NCBI GenBank assembly: GCA_963971285.1
Contig: OZ020247.1
Location: 10,808,614 to 10,872,613, forward strand
Length of the DNA stretch: 64,000 nucleotides
Direction of reading: 5' to 3'
Source: Astropecten irregularis
Lineage: Eukaryota > Echinodermata > Asteroidea > Paxillosida > Astropectinidae
Made by a program: the position numbers and the translations under genes. The stretch's first letter is position 1. Each line of letters starts with the position of its first letter. Shown here in pieces: positions 47,282 through 61,500 of this stretch. A model generated the notes under the pieces. The model did not search any database. It saw nothing but the letters and a program-made list of their open reading frames with translations, and had not been told where the DNA came from.

Positions 47282-50200
47282 CGCATAGCGTGTGGTGTTA
47301 TACTTGGATTTTCGGCCATGAACATGACTTTGGATTTTAGCACAGGCGATACCATCCTGTAGGGTACATCTGGGGCTACATTTCATGCAAGTTTCAGATC
47401 AATAGCCTCAGTATTTGAGGAGAAATTTCAAACTCTAGCTTAAAAAAGTGTGTCATAGTCTAAGTGTATGTATAGTCTTAATTGCGCCTGCTTCGCTGTT
47501 TTCTCGCATAACGTGTGGTGCTATACTTGGATTTTCGGCCAAGAACATGACTTTGGATTTCACCACAGCCCACACCATCCTGTAGGGTACATCTGGGGCT
47601 ACATTTGGTGCAAGTTTCAGATTGATAGCCTCAGTATTTAGGGAGAAATTTCAAACTCTAGCGTAAAAAGTGTGTCATAGTCTATAAGTGCAGTCTTAAT
47701 TGCGCCTGCTTTTCTGTTTTCTCGCATAGCGTGTGGTGCTATACTTGGATTTTCGGCCATGAACATGACTTTGTATTTTAGCACAGCCCACTGGGGCTAC
47801 ATTTCGTGCAAGTTTCAGATCGATAGCCTCAGTATTTGGGGAGCAATTTCAAACTCTAGTGTAAAAAAAAGTGTCTCATAGTCTTAGTGCAGTCTTAATT
47901 GCGCCTGCTCGGCTGTTTTCTCGCATAGCGTGTGGTGCTATACTTGGATTTTCGGCCAAGAGCATGACTTTGGATTTCACCACAGCCCACACCATCCTGT
48001 AGGGTACATCTGGGGCTACATTTCGTGCAAGTTTCAGATCGATAGCCTCAGTATTTGGGGAGAAATTTCAAACTCTAGTGTAAAAAAAAGTGTCTCATAG
48101 TCTTAGTGCAGTCTTAATTGCGCCTGCTCGCCTGTTTTCTCGCATAGCGTGTGGTGCTATACTTGGATTTTCGGCCAAGAACATGACTTTGGATTTCACC
48201 ACAGCCCACAGCATCCTGTAGGGTACATCTGGGGCTACATTTCGTGCAAGTTTCAGATCAATAGCCTCAGTATTGGGGGAGAAATTTCAAACTCTAGCGT
48301 AAAAACGTGTGTCATAGTCTAAGTGCAGTCTTAATTGCGCCTGCTTCGCTGTTTTCTTGCATAGCGTGTGGTGCTATACTTGGATTTTCGGCCAAGAACA
48401 TGACTTTGGATTTTGGCACAGGCCATACCATCCTGTAGGGTAAATCTGTGGCTACATTTCGTGCAAGTTTCAGATTGAAAGCCTCAGTATTTGTGGAGAA
48501 ATTTTAAACTCTAGCGTAAAAAAGTGTGTCATAGTCTAAGTGCAGTCTTAATTGCGCCTGCTTTTCTGTTTTCTCGCATACCGTGTGGTGCTATACTTGG
48601 ATTTTCGGCCATGCACATGACTTTGGATTTTAGCACAGGCCATACCATCCTGTAGGGTACATCTGGGACTACATTTCATGCAAGTTTCAGATCAATAGCC
48701 TCAGTATTGGGGGAGAAATTTCAAACTCTAGCGTAAAAACGTGTGTCATAGTCTAAGTGTAGTCTTGATTGCGCCTGCTTCGCTGTTTTCTCGCATAGCG
48801 TGTGGTGCTATACTTGGATTTTCGGCCAAGAACATGACTTTAAATTTCACCACAGCCCATACCGTCCTGTAGGGTACATCTGGGACTACATTTCGTGTAT
48901 GTTTTAGCTCGATAGCCTCAGTATTGAGGGAGAAATTTCAAACTCAAGCGTAAAAAAAGTGTCTCATAGTTTTAGTGCACGTCTTAATTGCGCCTGCTCG
49001 GCTGTTTTTTCGGATAGCGTGTGGTGCTATACTTGGATTTTCGGCCATGAACATGACTTTAAATGTTATTAAAGCCCATACCATTCTGTAGGGTACATCT
49101 GGGGCTACATTTCGTGCAAGTTTTAGCTCGATTGCCTCAGTATTTGGGGAGAAATTTCAAACTCTAGTGTAACAAAAAGTGTCTCATAGTCTTAGTGCAG
49201 TCTTAATTGCGCCTGCTCGGCTGTTTTCTCGCATAGCGTGTGGTGCTATACTTGGATTTTCGGCCAAGAGCATGACTTTGGATTTCACCACAGCCCACAC
49301 CATCCTGTAGGGTACATCTGGGGCTACAGTTCGTGCAAGTTTCAGATCGATAGCCTCAGTATTTGGGGAGAAATTTCAAACTCTAGTGTAAAAAAAAGTG
49401 TCTCATAGTCTTAGTGCAGTCTTAATTGCGCCTGCTCGGCTGTTTTCTCGCATAGCGTGTGGTGCTATACTTGGATTTTCGGCCGTGAACATGACTTTGG
49501 ATTTCACCACAGCCCACACCATCCTGTAAGGTACATCTGGGGCTACATTTCGTGCAAGTTTCAGATCAATAGCCTCAGTATTGGGGGAGAAATTTCAAAC
49601 TCTAGCGTAAAAACGTGTGTCATAGTCTAAGTGCAGTCTTAATTTCGCCTGCTTCGCTGTTTTCTTGCATAGCGTGTGGTGCTATACTTGGATTTTCGGC
49701 AAAGAACATGACTTTGGATTTTGGCACAGGCCATACCATCCTGTAGGGTAAATCTGTGGCTACATTTCGTGCAAGTTTCAGATTGAAAGCCTCAGTATTT
49801 GTGGAGAAATTTTAAACTCTAGCGTAAAAAAGTGTGTCATAGTCTAAGTGCAGTCTTAATTGCGCCTGCTTTTCTGTTTTCTCGCATACCGTGTGGTGCT
49901 ATACTTGGATTTTCGGCCATGAACATGACTTTGGATTTTAGCACAGGCCATACCATCCTGTAGGGTACATCTGGGGCTACATTTCATGCAAGTTTCAGAT
50001 CAATAGCTTCAGTATTTGAGGAGAAATTTCAAACTCTAGCGTAAAAACGTGTGTCATAGTCTAAGTGCAGTCTTAATTGCGCCTGCTTCGCTGTTTTTTC
50101 GGATAGCGTGTGGTTCTATACTTGGATTTTCGGCCATGAACATGACTTTAAATGTTATTAAAGCCCATACCATTCTGTAGGGTACATCTGGGGCTACATT

Positions 50201-51540
50201 TCGTGCAAGTTTTAGCTCGATTGCCTCAGTATTTGGGGAGAAATTTCAAACTCTAGTGTAAAAAAAAGTGTCTCATAGTCTTAGTGCAGTCTTAATTGCG
50301 CCTGCTCGGCTGTTTTCTCGCATAGCGTGTGGTGATATACTTGGATTTTCGGCCAAGAACATGACTTTGGATTTCACCACAGCCCACACCATCCTGTAGG
50401 GTACATCTGGGGCTACATTTCGTGCAAGTTTCAGATCAATAGCCTCAGTATTGGGGGAGAAATTTCAAACTCTAGCGTAAAAACGTGTGTCATAGTCTAA
50501 GTGCAGTCTTAATTGCGCCTGCTTCGCTGTTTTCTTGCATAGCGTGTGGTTCTATACTTGGATTTTCTTCCAAGAACATGACTTTGGATTTTGGCACAGT
50601 CCATACCATCCTGTAGGGTACATCTGGGGCTACATTTCGTGCAAGTTTTAGTTCGATAGCCTCAGTATTTGGGGAGATATTTCAAACTCTAGCGTAAACA
50701 AGTGTGTCATAGTCTAAGTGCAGTCTTAATTGTGCCTGCTGCGCTGTTTGCTCGCATAGCGTGTGGTTTTATACTTGGATTTTCGGCCATGAACATGACT
50801 TTGGATTTTACCACAGCCCATACCATCCTGTAGGGTACATCTGGGGCTACATTTCATGCAAGTTTCAGATCAATAGCCTCAGTATTTGAGGAGAAATTTT
50901 AAGGTCTAGCTTAAAAAAGTGTGTCATAGTCTAAGTGTATAGTCTGAATTGCGCCTGCTTCGCTGTTTTCTCGCATAGCGTGTGGTGCTATACTTGGATT
51001 TTCGGCCAAGAACATGACTTTAAATTTCACCACAGCCCATACCGTCCTGTAGGGTACATCTGGGACTACATTTCGTGCAAGTTTTAGCTCGATAGCCTCA
51101 GTATTGAGGGAGAAATTTCAAACTCAAGCGTAAAAAAAGTGTCTCATAGTTTTAGTGCACGTCTTAATTGCGCCTGCTCGGCTGTTTTTTCGGATAGCGT
51201 GTGGTGCTATACTTGGATTTTCGGCCATGAACATGACTTTAAATGTTATTAAAGCCCATACCATTCTGTAGGGTACATCTGGGGCTACATTTCGTGCAAG
51301 TTTTAGCTCGATTGCCTCAGTATTTGGGGAGAAATTTCAAACTCTAGTGTAAAAAAAAGTGTCTCATAGTCTTAGTGCAGTCTTAATTGCGCCTGCTCGG
51401 CTGTTTTCTCGCATAGCGTGTGGTGCTATACTTGGATTTTCGGCCAAGAACATGACTTTGGATTTTGGCACAGGCCATACCATCCTGTAGGGTACATCTG
51501 GGGCTACATTTCGTGCAAGTTTCAGATTGAAAGCCTCAGT

Positions 51541-53060
51541 ATTTTCGAGAAATTTCAAACTCTAGCGTAAAAAAGTGTGTCATAGTCTAAGTACAGTCTT
51601 AATTGCGCCTGCTTTTCTGTTTTCTCGCATACCGTGTGGTGCTATTCTTGGATTTTCGGCCATGAACATGACTTTGGATTTTGGCACAGGCCATACCATC
51701 CTGTAGGGTAAATCTGTGGCTACATTTCGTGCAAGTTTCAGATTGAAAGCCTCAGTATTTGTGGAGAAATTTTAAACTCTAGCGTAAAAAAGTGTGTCAT
51801 AGTCTAAGTGCAGTCTTAATTGCGCCTGCTCGGCTGTTTTCTCGCATAGCGTGTGGTGCTATACTTGGATTTTCGGCCAAGAACATGACTTTGGATTTCA
51901 CCACAGCCCACACCATCCTGTAGGGTACATCTGGGGCTACATTTCATGCAAGTTTCAGATCAATAGCCTCAGTATTTGGGGAGAAATTTCAAACTCTAGT
52001 GTAAAAAAAAGTGTCCCATAGTCTTAGTGCAGTCTTAATTGCGCCTGCTCGGCTGTTTTCTCGCATAGCGTGTGGTGATATACTTGGATTTTCGGCCAAG
52101 AACATGACTTTGGATTTCACCACAGCCCACACCATCCTGTAGGGTACATCTGGGGCTACATTTCGTGCAAGTTTCAGATCAATAGCCTCAGTATTTGTGG
52201 AGAAATTTCAAACTCTAGCGTAAAAACGTGTGTCATAGTCTAAGTGCAGTCTTAATTGCGCCTGCTTCGCTGTTTTCTTGCATAGCCTGTGGTGCTATAC
52301 TTGGATTTTAGGCCAAGAACATGACTTTGCATTTTGGCACAGGCCATACCATCCTGTAGGGTACATCTGTGGCTACATTTCGTGCAAGTTTCAGATTGAA
52401 AGCCTCAGTATTTTCGAGAAATTTCAAACTCTAGCGTAAAAAAGTGTGTCATAGTCTAAGTACAGTCTTAATTGCGCCTGCTTTTCTGTTTTCTCGCATA
52501 CCGTGTGGTGCTATTCTTGGATTTTCGGCCATGAACATGACTTTGGATTTTGGCACAGGCCATACCATCCTGTAGGGTAAATCTGTGGCTACATTTCGTG
52601 CAAGTTTCAGATTGAAAGCCTCAGTATTTGTGGAGAAATTTTAAACTCTAGCGTAAAAAAGTGTGTCATAGTCTAAGTGCAGTCTTAATTGCGCCTGCTC
52701 GGCTGTTTTCTCGCATAGCGTGTGGTGCTATACTTGGATTTTCGGCCAAGAACATGACTTTGGATTTCACCACAGCCCACACCATCCTGTAGGGTACATC
52801 TGGGGCTACATTTCATGCAAGTTTCAGATCAATAGCCTCAGTATTTGGGGAGAAATTTCAAACTCTAGTGTAAAAAAAAGTGTCCCATAGTCTTAGTGCA
52901 GTCTTAATTGCGCCTGCTCGGCTGTTTTCTCGCATAGCGTGTGGTGATATACTTGGATTTTCGGCCAAGAACATGACTTTGGATTTCACCACAGCCCACA
53001 CCATCCTGTAGGGTACATCTGGGGCTACATTTCGTGCAAGTTTCAGATCAATAGCCTCAG
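51541..53060. repeat. Satellite B local duplication, 870-bp period
   Basis: The variant ATTTTCGAGAAATTTC with AAGTACAGTC downstream occurs at 51541 and again at 52411, four monomers apart, within near-identical surroundings. Confidence 0.8.
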
Positions 53061-54010
53061 TATTGGGGGAGAAATTTCAAACTCTAGCGTAAAAACGTGT
53101 GTCATAGTCTAAGTGCAGTCTTAATTGCGCCTGCTTCGCTGTTTTCTTGCATAGCCTGTGGTGCTATACTTGGATTTTAGGCCAAGAACATGACTTTGCA
53201 TTTTGGCACAGGCCATACCATCCTGTAGGGTACATCTGGGGCTACATTTCGTGCAAGTTTCAGATTTAAAGCCTCAGTATTTGTGGAGAAATTTCAAACT
53301 CTAGTGTAAAAAAGTGTGTCATAGTCTAAGTGCAGTCTTAATTGCGCCTGCTTTTCTGTTTTCTCGCATACCGTGTGGTGCTATACTTGGATTTTCGGCC
53401 ATGAACATGACTTTGGATTTTAGCACAGGCCATACCATCCTGTAGGGTACATCTGGGGCAACATTTCGTGCAAGTTTCAGATTGAAAGCCTCAGTATTTG
53501 TGGAGAAATTTCAAACTCTAGCGTAAAAACGTGTGTCATAGTCTAAGTGCAGTCTTAATTGCGCCTGCTTCGCTGTTTTCTTGCATAGCGTGTGGTGCTA
53601 TACTTGGATTTTCGGCCAAGAACATGACTTTGGATTTTGGCACAGGCCATACCATCCTGTAGGGTACATCTGGGGCTACATTTCGTGCAAGTTGTAGTTC
53701 GATAGCCTCAGTATTTGGGGAGATATTTCAAACTCTAGCGCAAAAACGTGTGTCATAGTCTAAGTGCAGTCTTAATTGTGCCTGCTGCGCTGTTTGCTCG
53801 CATAGCGTGTGGTTTTATACTTGGATTTTCGGCCATGAACATGACTTTGGATTTTACCACAGCCCATACCATCCTGTAGGGTACATCTGGGGCTACATTT
53901 CATGCAAGTTTCAGATCAATAGCCTCAGTATTGGGGGAGAAATTTCAAACTCTAGCGTAAAAACGTGTGTCATAGTCTAAGTGCAGTCTTAATTGCGCCT
54001 GCTTCGCTGT

Positions 54011-55937
54011 TTTTTCGCATAGCGTGTGGTGCTATACTTGGATTTTCGGCCATGAACATGACTTTAAATGTTATTAAAGCCCATACCATTCTGTAGGGTA
54101 CATCTGGGGCTACATTTCGTGCAAGTTTAAGCTCGATTGCCTCAGTATTTGGGGAGAAATTTCAAACTCTAGTGTAACAAAAAGTGTCTCATAGTCTTAG
54201 TGCAGTCTTAATTGCGCCTGCTCGGCTGTTTTCTCGCATAGCGTGTGGTGCTATACTTGGATTTTCGGCCAAGAACATGACTTTGGATTTCACCACAGCC
54301 CACACCATCCTGTAGGGTACATCTGGGGCTACATTTAGTGCAAGTTTCAGATCAATAGCCTCAGTATTGGGGGAGAAATTTCAAACTCTAGCGTAAAAAC
54401 GTGTGTCATAGTCTAAGTGCAGTCTTAATTGCGCCTGCTTCGCTGTTTTCTTGCATAGCGTGTGGTGCTATATTTGGATTTTCGGCCAAGAACATGACTT
54501 TGGATTTTGGCACAGGCCATACTATCCTGTAGGGTACATCTGGGGCTACATTTCGTGTAGGTTTCAGATTGAAAGCCTCAGTATTTGTGGAGAAATTTCA
54601 AACTCTAGCGTAAAAACGTGTGTCATAGTCTAAGTGCAGTCTTAATTGCGCCTGCTTCGCTGTTTTCTTGCATAGCGTGTGGTGCTATACTTGGATTTTC
54701 GGCCAAGAACATGACTTTGGATTTTGGCACAGGCCATACCATCCTGTAGGGTACATCTGGGGCTACATTTCGTGCAAGTTGTAGTTCGATAGCCTCAGTA
54801 TTTGGGGAGATATTTCAAACTCTAGCGTAAAAACGTGTGTCATAGTCTAAGTGCAGTCTTAATTGCGCCTGCTTCGCTGTTTTCTTGCATAGCGTGTGGT
54901 GCTATATTTGGATTTTCGGCCAAGAACATGACTTTGGATTTTGGCACAGGCCATACTATCCTGTAGGGTACATCTGGGGCTACATTTCGTGTAGGTTTCA
55001 GATTGAAAGCCTCAGTATTTGTGGAGAAATTTCAAACTCTAGCGTAAAAACGTGTGTCATAGTCTAAGTGCAGTCTTAATTGCGCCTGCTTCGCTGTTTT
55101 CTTGCATAGCGTGTGGTGCTATACTTGGATTTTCGGCCAAGAACATGACTTTGGATTTTGGCACAGGCCATACCATCCTGTAGGGTACATCTGGGGCTAC
55201 ATTTCGTGCAAGTTGTAGTTCGATAGCCTCAGTATTTGGGGAGATATTTCAAACTCTAGCGTAAAAACGTGTGTCATAGTCTAAGTGCAGTCCTAATTGC
55301 GCCTGCTTCGCTGTTTTTTCGCATAGCGTGTGGTGCTATACTTGGATTTTCGGCCATGAACATGACTTTAAATGTTATTAAAGCCCATACCATTCTGTAG
55401 GGTACATCTGGGGCTACATTTCGTGCAAGTTTAAGCTCGATTGCCTCAGTATTTGGGGAGAAATTTCAAACTCTAGTGTAACAAAAAGTGTCTCATAGTC
55501 TTAGTGCAGTCTTAATTGCGCCTGCTCGGCTGTTTTCTCGCATAGCGTGTGGTGCTATACTTGGATTTTCGGCCAAGAACATGACTTTGGATTTCACCAC
55601 AGCCCACACCATCCTGTAGGGTACATCTGGGGCTACATTTAGTGCAAGTTTCAGATCAATAGCCTCAGTATTGGGGGAGAAATTTCAAACTCTAGCGTAA
55701 AAACGTGTGTCATAGTCTAAGTGCAGTCTTAATTGCGCCTGCTTCGCTGTTTTCTTGCATAGCGTGTGGTGCTATATTTGGATTTTCGGCCAAGAACATG
55801 ACTTTGGATTTTGGCACATGCCATACTATCCTGTAGGGTACATCTGGGGCTACATTTCGTGTAGGTTTCAGATTGAAAGCCTCAGTATTTGTGGAAAAAT
55901 TTCAAACTCTAGCGTAAAAACGTGTGTCATAGTCTAA
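54011..55937. repeat. Satellite B local duplications, 434-, 870- and 1,304-bp offsets
   Basis: The TATATTTGGATTTTC variant recurs at about 54471, 54905 and 55775 (434 and 870 bp apart), and the TTTTTTCGCATAGCGTG variant at about 54011 and 55315 (1,304 bp). These are the most recent-looking small duplications in the array. Confidence 0.8.
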
Positions 55938-58530
55938 GTGCAGTCTTAATTGCGCCTGCTTCGCTGTTTTCTTGCATAGCCTGTGGTGCTATACTTGGAT
56001 TTTAGGCCAAGAACATGACTTTGCATTTTGGCACAGGCCATACCATCCTGTAGGGTACATCTGGGGCTACATTTCGTGCAAGTTTCAGATTTAAAGCCTC
56101 AGTATTTGTGGAGAAATTTCAAACTCTAGTGTAAAAAAGTGTGTCATAGTCTAAGTGCAGTCTTAATTGCGCCTGCTTTTCTGTTTTCTCGCATACCGTG
56201 TGGTGCTATACTTGGATTTTCGGCCATGAACATGACTTTGGATTTTAGCACAGGCCATACCATCCTGTAGGGTACATCTGGGGCTACATTTCATGTAAGT
56301 TTAAGATCAATAGCCTCAGTATTTGAGGAGAAATTTCAAGCTCTAGCTTTAAAAAGTGTGTAATATTCTAAGTGTATAGTCTGAATTGCGCCTGCTTCGC
56401 TGTTTTCTCGCATAACGTGTGGTGCTATACTTGGATTTTCGGCCATGAACATGACTTTGGATTTTGGCACAGGCCATACCATCCTGTAGGGTACATCTGG
56501 GGCTACATTTCGTGCAAGTTTTAGTTCGATAGCCTCAGTATTTGGGGAGATATTTCAAACTCTAACGTAAACAAGTGTGTCATAGTCTAAGTGCAGTCTT
56601 AATTGTGCCTGCTGCGCTGTTTGCTCGCATAGCGTGTGGTTTTATACTTGGATTTTCGGCCATGAACATGACTTTGGATTTTACCACAGCCCATACCATC
56701 CTGTAGGGTACATCTGGGGCTACATTTCATGCAAGTTTCAGATCAATAGCCTCAGTATTGGGGGAGAAATTTCAAACTCTAGCGTAAAAACGTGTGTCAT
56801 AGTCTAAGTGCAGTCTTAATTGCGCCTGCTTCGCTGTTTTCTCGCATAGCGTGTGGTGCTATACTTGGATTGTCGGCCAAGAACATGACTTTGGATTTCA
56901 CCACAGCCCATACCATCCTGTAGGGTACATCTGGGGCTACATTTCATGCAAGTTTCAGATCAATGGCTTCAGTATTTGAGGAGAAATTTCAAACTCTAGC
57001 GTAAAAACGTGTGTCATAGTCTAAGTGCAGTCTTAATTGCGCCTGCTTTGCTGTTTTCTCGCATAGCGTGTGGTGCTATACTTGGATTTTCGGCCAAGAA
57101 CATGACTTTGGATTTTGGCACAGGCCATACCATCCTGTAGGGTACATCTGGGGCTACATTTCGTGCAAGTTGTAGTTCGATAGCCTCAGTATTTGGGGAG
57201 ATATTTCAAACTCTAGCGCAAAAACGTGTGTCATAGTCTAAGTGCAGTCTTAATTGCGCCTGCTTCGCTGTTTTTTCGCATAGCGTGTGGTGCTATACTT
57301 GGATTTTCGGCCATGAACATGACTTTAAATGTTATTAAAGCCCATACCATTCTGTAGGGTACATCTGGGGCTACATTTCGTGCAAGTTTAAGCTCGATTG
57401 CCTCAGTATTTGGGGAGAAATTTCAAACTCTAGTGTAACAAAAAGTGTCTCATAGTCTTAGTGCAGTCTTAATTGCGCCTGCTCGGCTGTTTTCTCGCAT
57501 AGCGTGTGGTGCTATACTTGGATTTTCGGCCAAGAACATGACTTTGGATTTCACCACAGCCCACACCATCCTGTAGGGTACATCTGGGGCTACATTTCGT
57601 GCAAGTTTTAGTTCGATAGCCTCAGTATTTGGAGAGATATTTCAAACTCTAGCGTAAAAAAGTGTGTCATAGTCTAAGTGCAGTCTTAATTGTGCCTGCT
57701 GCGCTGTTTGCTCGCATAGCGTGTGGTTTTATACTTGGATTTTCGGCCATGAACATGACTTTGGATTTTACCACAGCCCATACCATCCTGTAGGGTACAT
57801 CTGGGGCTACATTTCATGCAAGTTTCAGATCAATAGCCTCAGTATTGGGGGAGAAATTTCAAACTCTAGCGTAAAAACGTGTGTCATAGTCTAAGTGCAG
57901 TCTTAATTGCGCCTGCTTCGCTGTTTTCTCGCATAGCGTGTGGTGCTATACTTGGATTTTCGGCCAAGAAAATGACTTTGGATTTCACCACAGCCCATAC
58001 CGTCCTGTAGGGTACATCTGGGACTACATTTCGTGCAAGTTTGAGCTCGATAGCCTCAGTATTGAGGGAGAAATTTCAAACTCAAGCGTAAAAAAAGTGT
58101 CTCATAGTTTTAGTGCACGTCTTAATTGCGCCTGCTCGGCTGTTTTTTCGGATAGCGTGTGGTGCTATACTTGGATTTTCGGCCATGAACATGACTTTAA
58201 ATGTTATTAAAGCCCATACCATTCTGTAGGGTACATCTGGGGCTACATTTCGTGCAAGTTTTAGCTCGATTGCCTCAGTATTTGGGGAGAAATTTTAAAC
58301 TCTTCCGTAAAAAAGTTTGTCATAGTCTAAGGGCAGTCTTAATCGCGCCTTCTTCGCTGTTTTCTCGTATAGCGTGTGGTGCTATACTTGGATTTTCGGC
58401 CATGAACATGACTTTGGATTTTACCACACACCATACCATCCTGTAGGGTACATCAGGGGCTACATTTCCTGTAAGTTGTAGCTCGATAGCCTAAGTATTG
58501 AGGGAGAAATTCCAAACTCTCACTTAAAAA

Positions 58531-58588
58531 AAGTGTCTCATGTTTTTAGTGCAGTCTTTTAAGACTGCACTAAAAACATGAGACACTT
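58531..58588. other. Perfect fold-back in satellite B, copy 7
   Basis: Same structure. The monomers just upstream (57938-58446) match 32079-32587, so this copy derives from a different neighbouring block than copies 5 and 6. Confidence 0.95.
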
Positions 58589-61500
58589 CGCATAGCGTGT
58601 GGTGTTATACTTGGATTTTCGGCCATGAACATGACTTTGGATTTTAGCACAGGCCATACCATCCTGTAGGGTACATCTGTGGCTACATTTCATGCAAGTT
58701 TCAGATCAATAGGCTCAGTATTTGAGGAGAAATTTCAAACTCTAGCTTAAAAAAGTGTGTCATAGTCTAAGTGTATGTATAGTCTTAATTGCGCCTGCTT
58801 CGCTGTTTTCTCGCATAACGTGTGGTGCTATACTTGGATTTTCGGCCAAGAACATGACTTTGGATTTCACCACAGCCGACACCATCCTGTAGGGTACATC
58901 TGGGGCTACATTTGGTGCAAGTTTCAGATTGATAGCCTCAGTATTTAGGGAGAAATTTCAAACTCTAGCGTAAAAAGTGTGTCATAGTCTATAAGTGCAG
59001 TCTTAATTGCGCCTGCTTTTCTGTTTTCTCGCATAGCGTGTGGTGCTATACTTGGATTTTCGGCCATGAACATGACTTTGTATTTTAGCACAGGCCATAC
59101 CATCCTGTAGGGTACATCTGGGGCTACATTTCGTGCAAGTTTCAGGTCGATAGCCTCAGTATTTGTGGAGAAATTTTAAACTCTAGCGTAAAAAAGTGTG
59201 TCATAGTCTAAGTGCAGTCTTAATTGCGCCTGCTCGGCTGTTTTCTCGCATAGCGTGTGGTGCTATACTTGGATTTTCGGCCAAGAACATGACTTTGGAT
59301 TTCACCACAGCCCACACCATCCTGTAGGGTACATCTGGGGCTACATTTCATGCAAGTTTCAGATCAATAGCCTCAGTATTTGGGGAGAAATTTCAAACTC
59401 TAGTGTAAAAAAAAGTGTCCCATAGTCTTAGTGCAGTCTTAATTGCGCCTGCTCGGCTGTTTTCTCGCATAGCGTGTGGTGATATACTTGGATTTTCGGC
59501 CAAGAACATGACTTTGGATTTCACCACAGCCCACACCATCCTGTAGGGTACATCTGGGGCTACATTTCGTGCAAGTTTCAGATCAATAGCCTCAGTATTG
59601 GGGGAGAAATTTCAAACTCTAGCGTAAAAACGTGTGTCATAGTCTAAGTGCAGTCTTAATTGCGCCTGCTTCGCTGTTTTCTTGCATAGCCTGTGGTGCT
59701 ATACTTGGATTTTAGGCCAAGAACATGACTTTGCATTTTGGCACAGGCCATACCATCCTGTAGGGTACATCTGGGGCTACATTTCGTGCAAGTTTCAGAT
59801 TGAAAGCCTCAGTATTTGTGGAGAAATTTCAAACTCTAGTGTAAAAAAGTGTGTCATAGTCTAAGTGCAGTCTTAATTGCGCCTGCTTTTCTGTTTTCTC
59901 GCATACCGTGTGGTGCTATACTTGGATTTTCGGCCATGAACATGACTTTGGATTTTAGCACAGGCCATACAATCCTGTAGGGTACATCTGGGGCTACATT
60001 TCATGTAAGTTTAAGATCAATAGCCTCAGTATTTGAGGAGAAATTTCAAGCTCTAGCTTAAAAAAGTGTGTAATATTCTAAGTGTATAGTCTGAATTGCG
60101 CCTGCTTCGCTGTTTTCTCGCATAACGTGTGGTGCTATACTTGGATTTTCGGCCATGAACATGACTTTGGATTTTGGCACAGGCCATACCATCCTGTAGG
60201 GTACATCTGGGGCTACATTTCGTGCAAGTTTTAGTTCGATAGCCTCAGTATTTGGGGAGATATTTCAAACTCTAACGTAAACAAGAGTGTCATAGTCTAA
60301 GTGCAGTCTTAATTGTGCCTGCTGCGCTGTTTGCTCGCATAGCGTGTGGTTTTATACTTGGATTTTCGGCCATGAACATGACTTTGGATTTTACCACAGC
60401 CCATACCATCCTGTAGGGTACATCTGGGGCTACATTTCATGCAAGTTTCAGATCAATAGCCTCAGTATTGGGGGAGAAATTTCAAACTCTAGCGTAAAAA
60501 CGTGTGTCATAGTCTAAGTGCAGTCTTAATTGCGCCTGCTTCGCTGTTTTCTTGCATAGCGTGTGGTTCTATACTTGGATTTTCTTCCAAGAACATGACT
60601 TTGGATTTTGGCACAGGCCATACCATCCTGTAGGGTACATCTGGGGCTACATTTCGTGCAAGTTTCAGATTGAAAGCCTCAGTATTTGTGGAGAAATTTC
60701 AAACTCTAGCGTGAAAAAGTGTGTCATAGTCTAAGTACAGTCTTAATTGCGCCTGCTTTTCTGTTTTCTCGCATACCGTGTGGTGCTATACTTGGATTTT
60801 CGGCCATGAACATGACTTTGGATTTTAGCACAGGCCATACCATCCTGTAGGGTACATCTGGGGCTACATTTCATGCAAGTTTCAGATCAATAGCCTCAGT
60901 ATTTGAGGAGAAATTTCAAGCTCTAGCTTAAAAAAGTGTGTAATATTCTAAGTGTATAGTCTGAATTGCGCCTGCTTCGCTGTTTTCTCGCATAACGTGT
61001 GGTGCTATACTTGGATTTTCGGCCATGAACATGACTTTGGATTTTGGCACAGGCCATACCATCCTGTAGGGTACATCTGGGGCTACATTTCGTGCAAGTT
61101 TTAGTTCGATAGCCTCAGTATTTGGGGAGATATTTCAAACTCTAGCGTAAACAAGTGTGTCATAGTCTAAGTGCAGTCTTAATTGTGCCTGCTGCGCTGT
61201 TTGCTCGCATAGCGTGTGGTTTTATACTTGGATTTTCGGCCATGAACATGACTTTGGATTTTACCACAGCCCATACCATCCTGTAGGGTACATCTGGGGC
61301 TACATTTCATGCAAGTTTCAGATCAATAGCCTCAGTATTTGAGGAGAAATTTCAAGGTCTAGCTTAAAAAAGTGTGTCATAGTCTAAGTGTATAGTCTGA
61401 ATTGCGCCTGCTTCGCTGTTTTCTCGCATAGCGTGTGGTGCTATACTTGGATTTTCGGCCAAGAACATGACTTTAAATTTCACCACAGCCCATACCGTCC

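Larger units (their letters stand above)
40553..47507. repeat. Satellite B higher-order repeat, two 3,477-bp copies
   Basis: The CATAACGTGTGG marker with its following monomers lies at 40553, 44030 and 47507, exactly 3,477 bp apart (sixteen monomers). The interval from 35779 to 40553 is 4,774 bp, twenty-two monomers, and much of it aligns with the following copy at that offset. Confidence 0.9.
35166..52200. repeat. Satellite B 11,728-bp segmental duplication
   Basis: 35166-35411 recurs at 46894-47139 and 39636-39830 at 51364-51558, both offset by 11,728 bp, with rare substitutions between them. The hairpin at 35496 matches 47224. The offset equals 8,251 plus 3,477, tying it to the smaller repeat below. 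Read order from long reads would be needed to exclude an assembly duplication. Confidence 0.85.
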
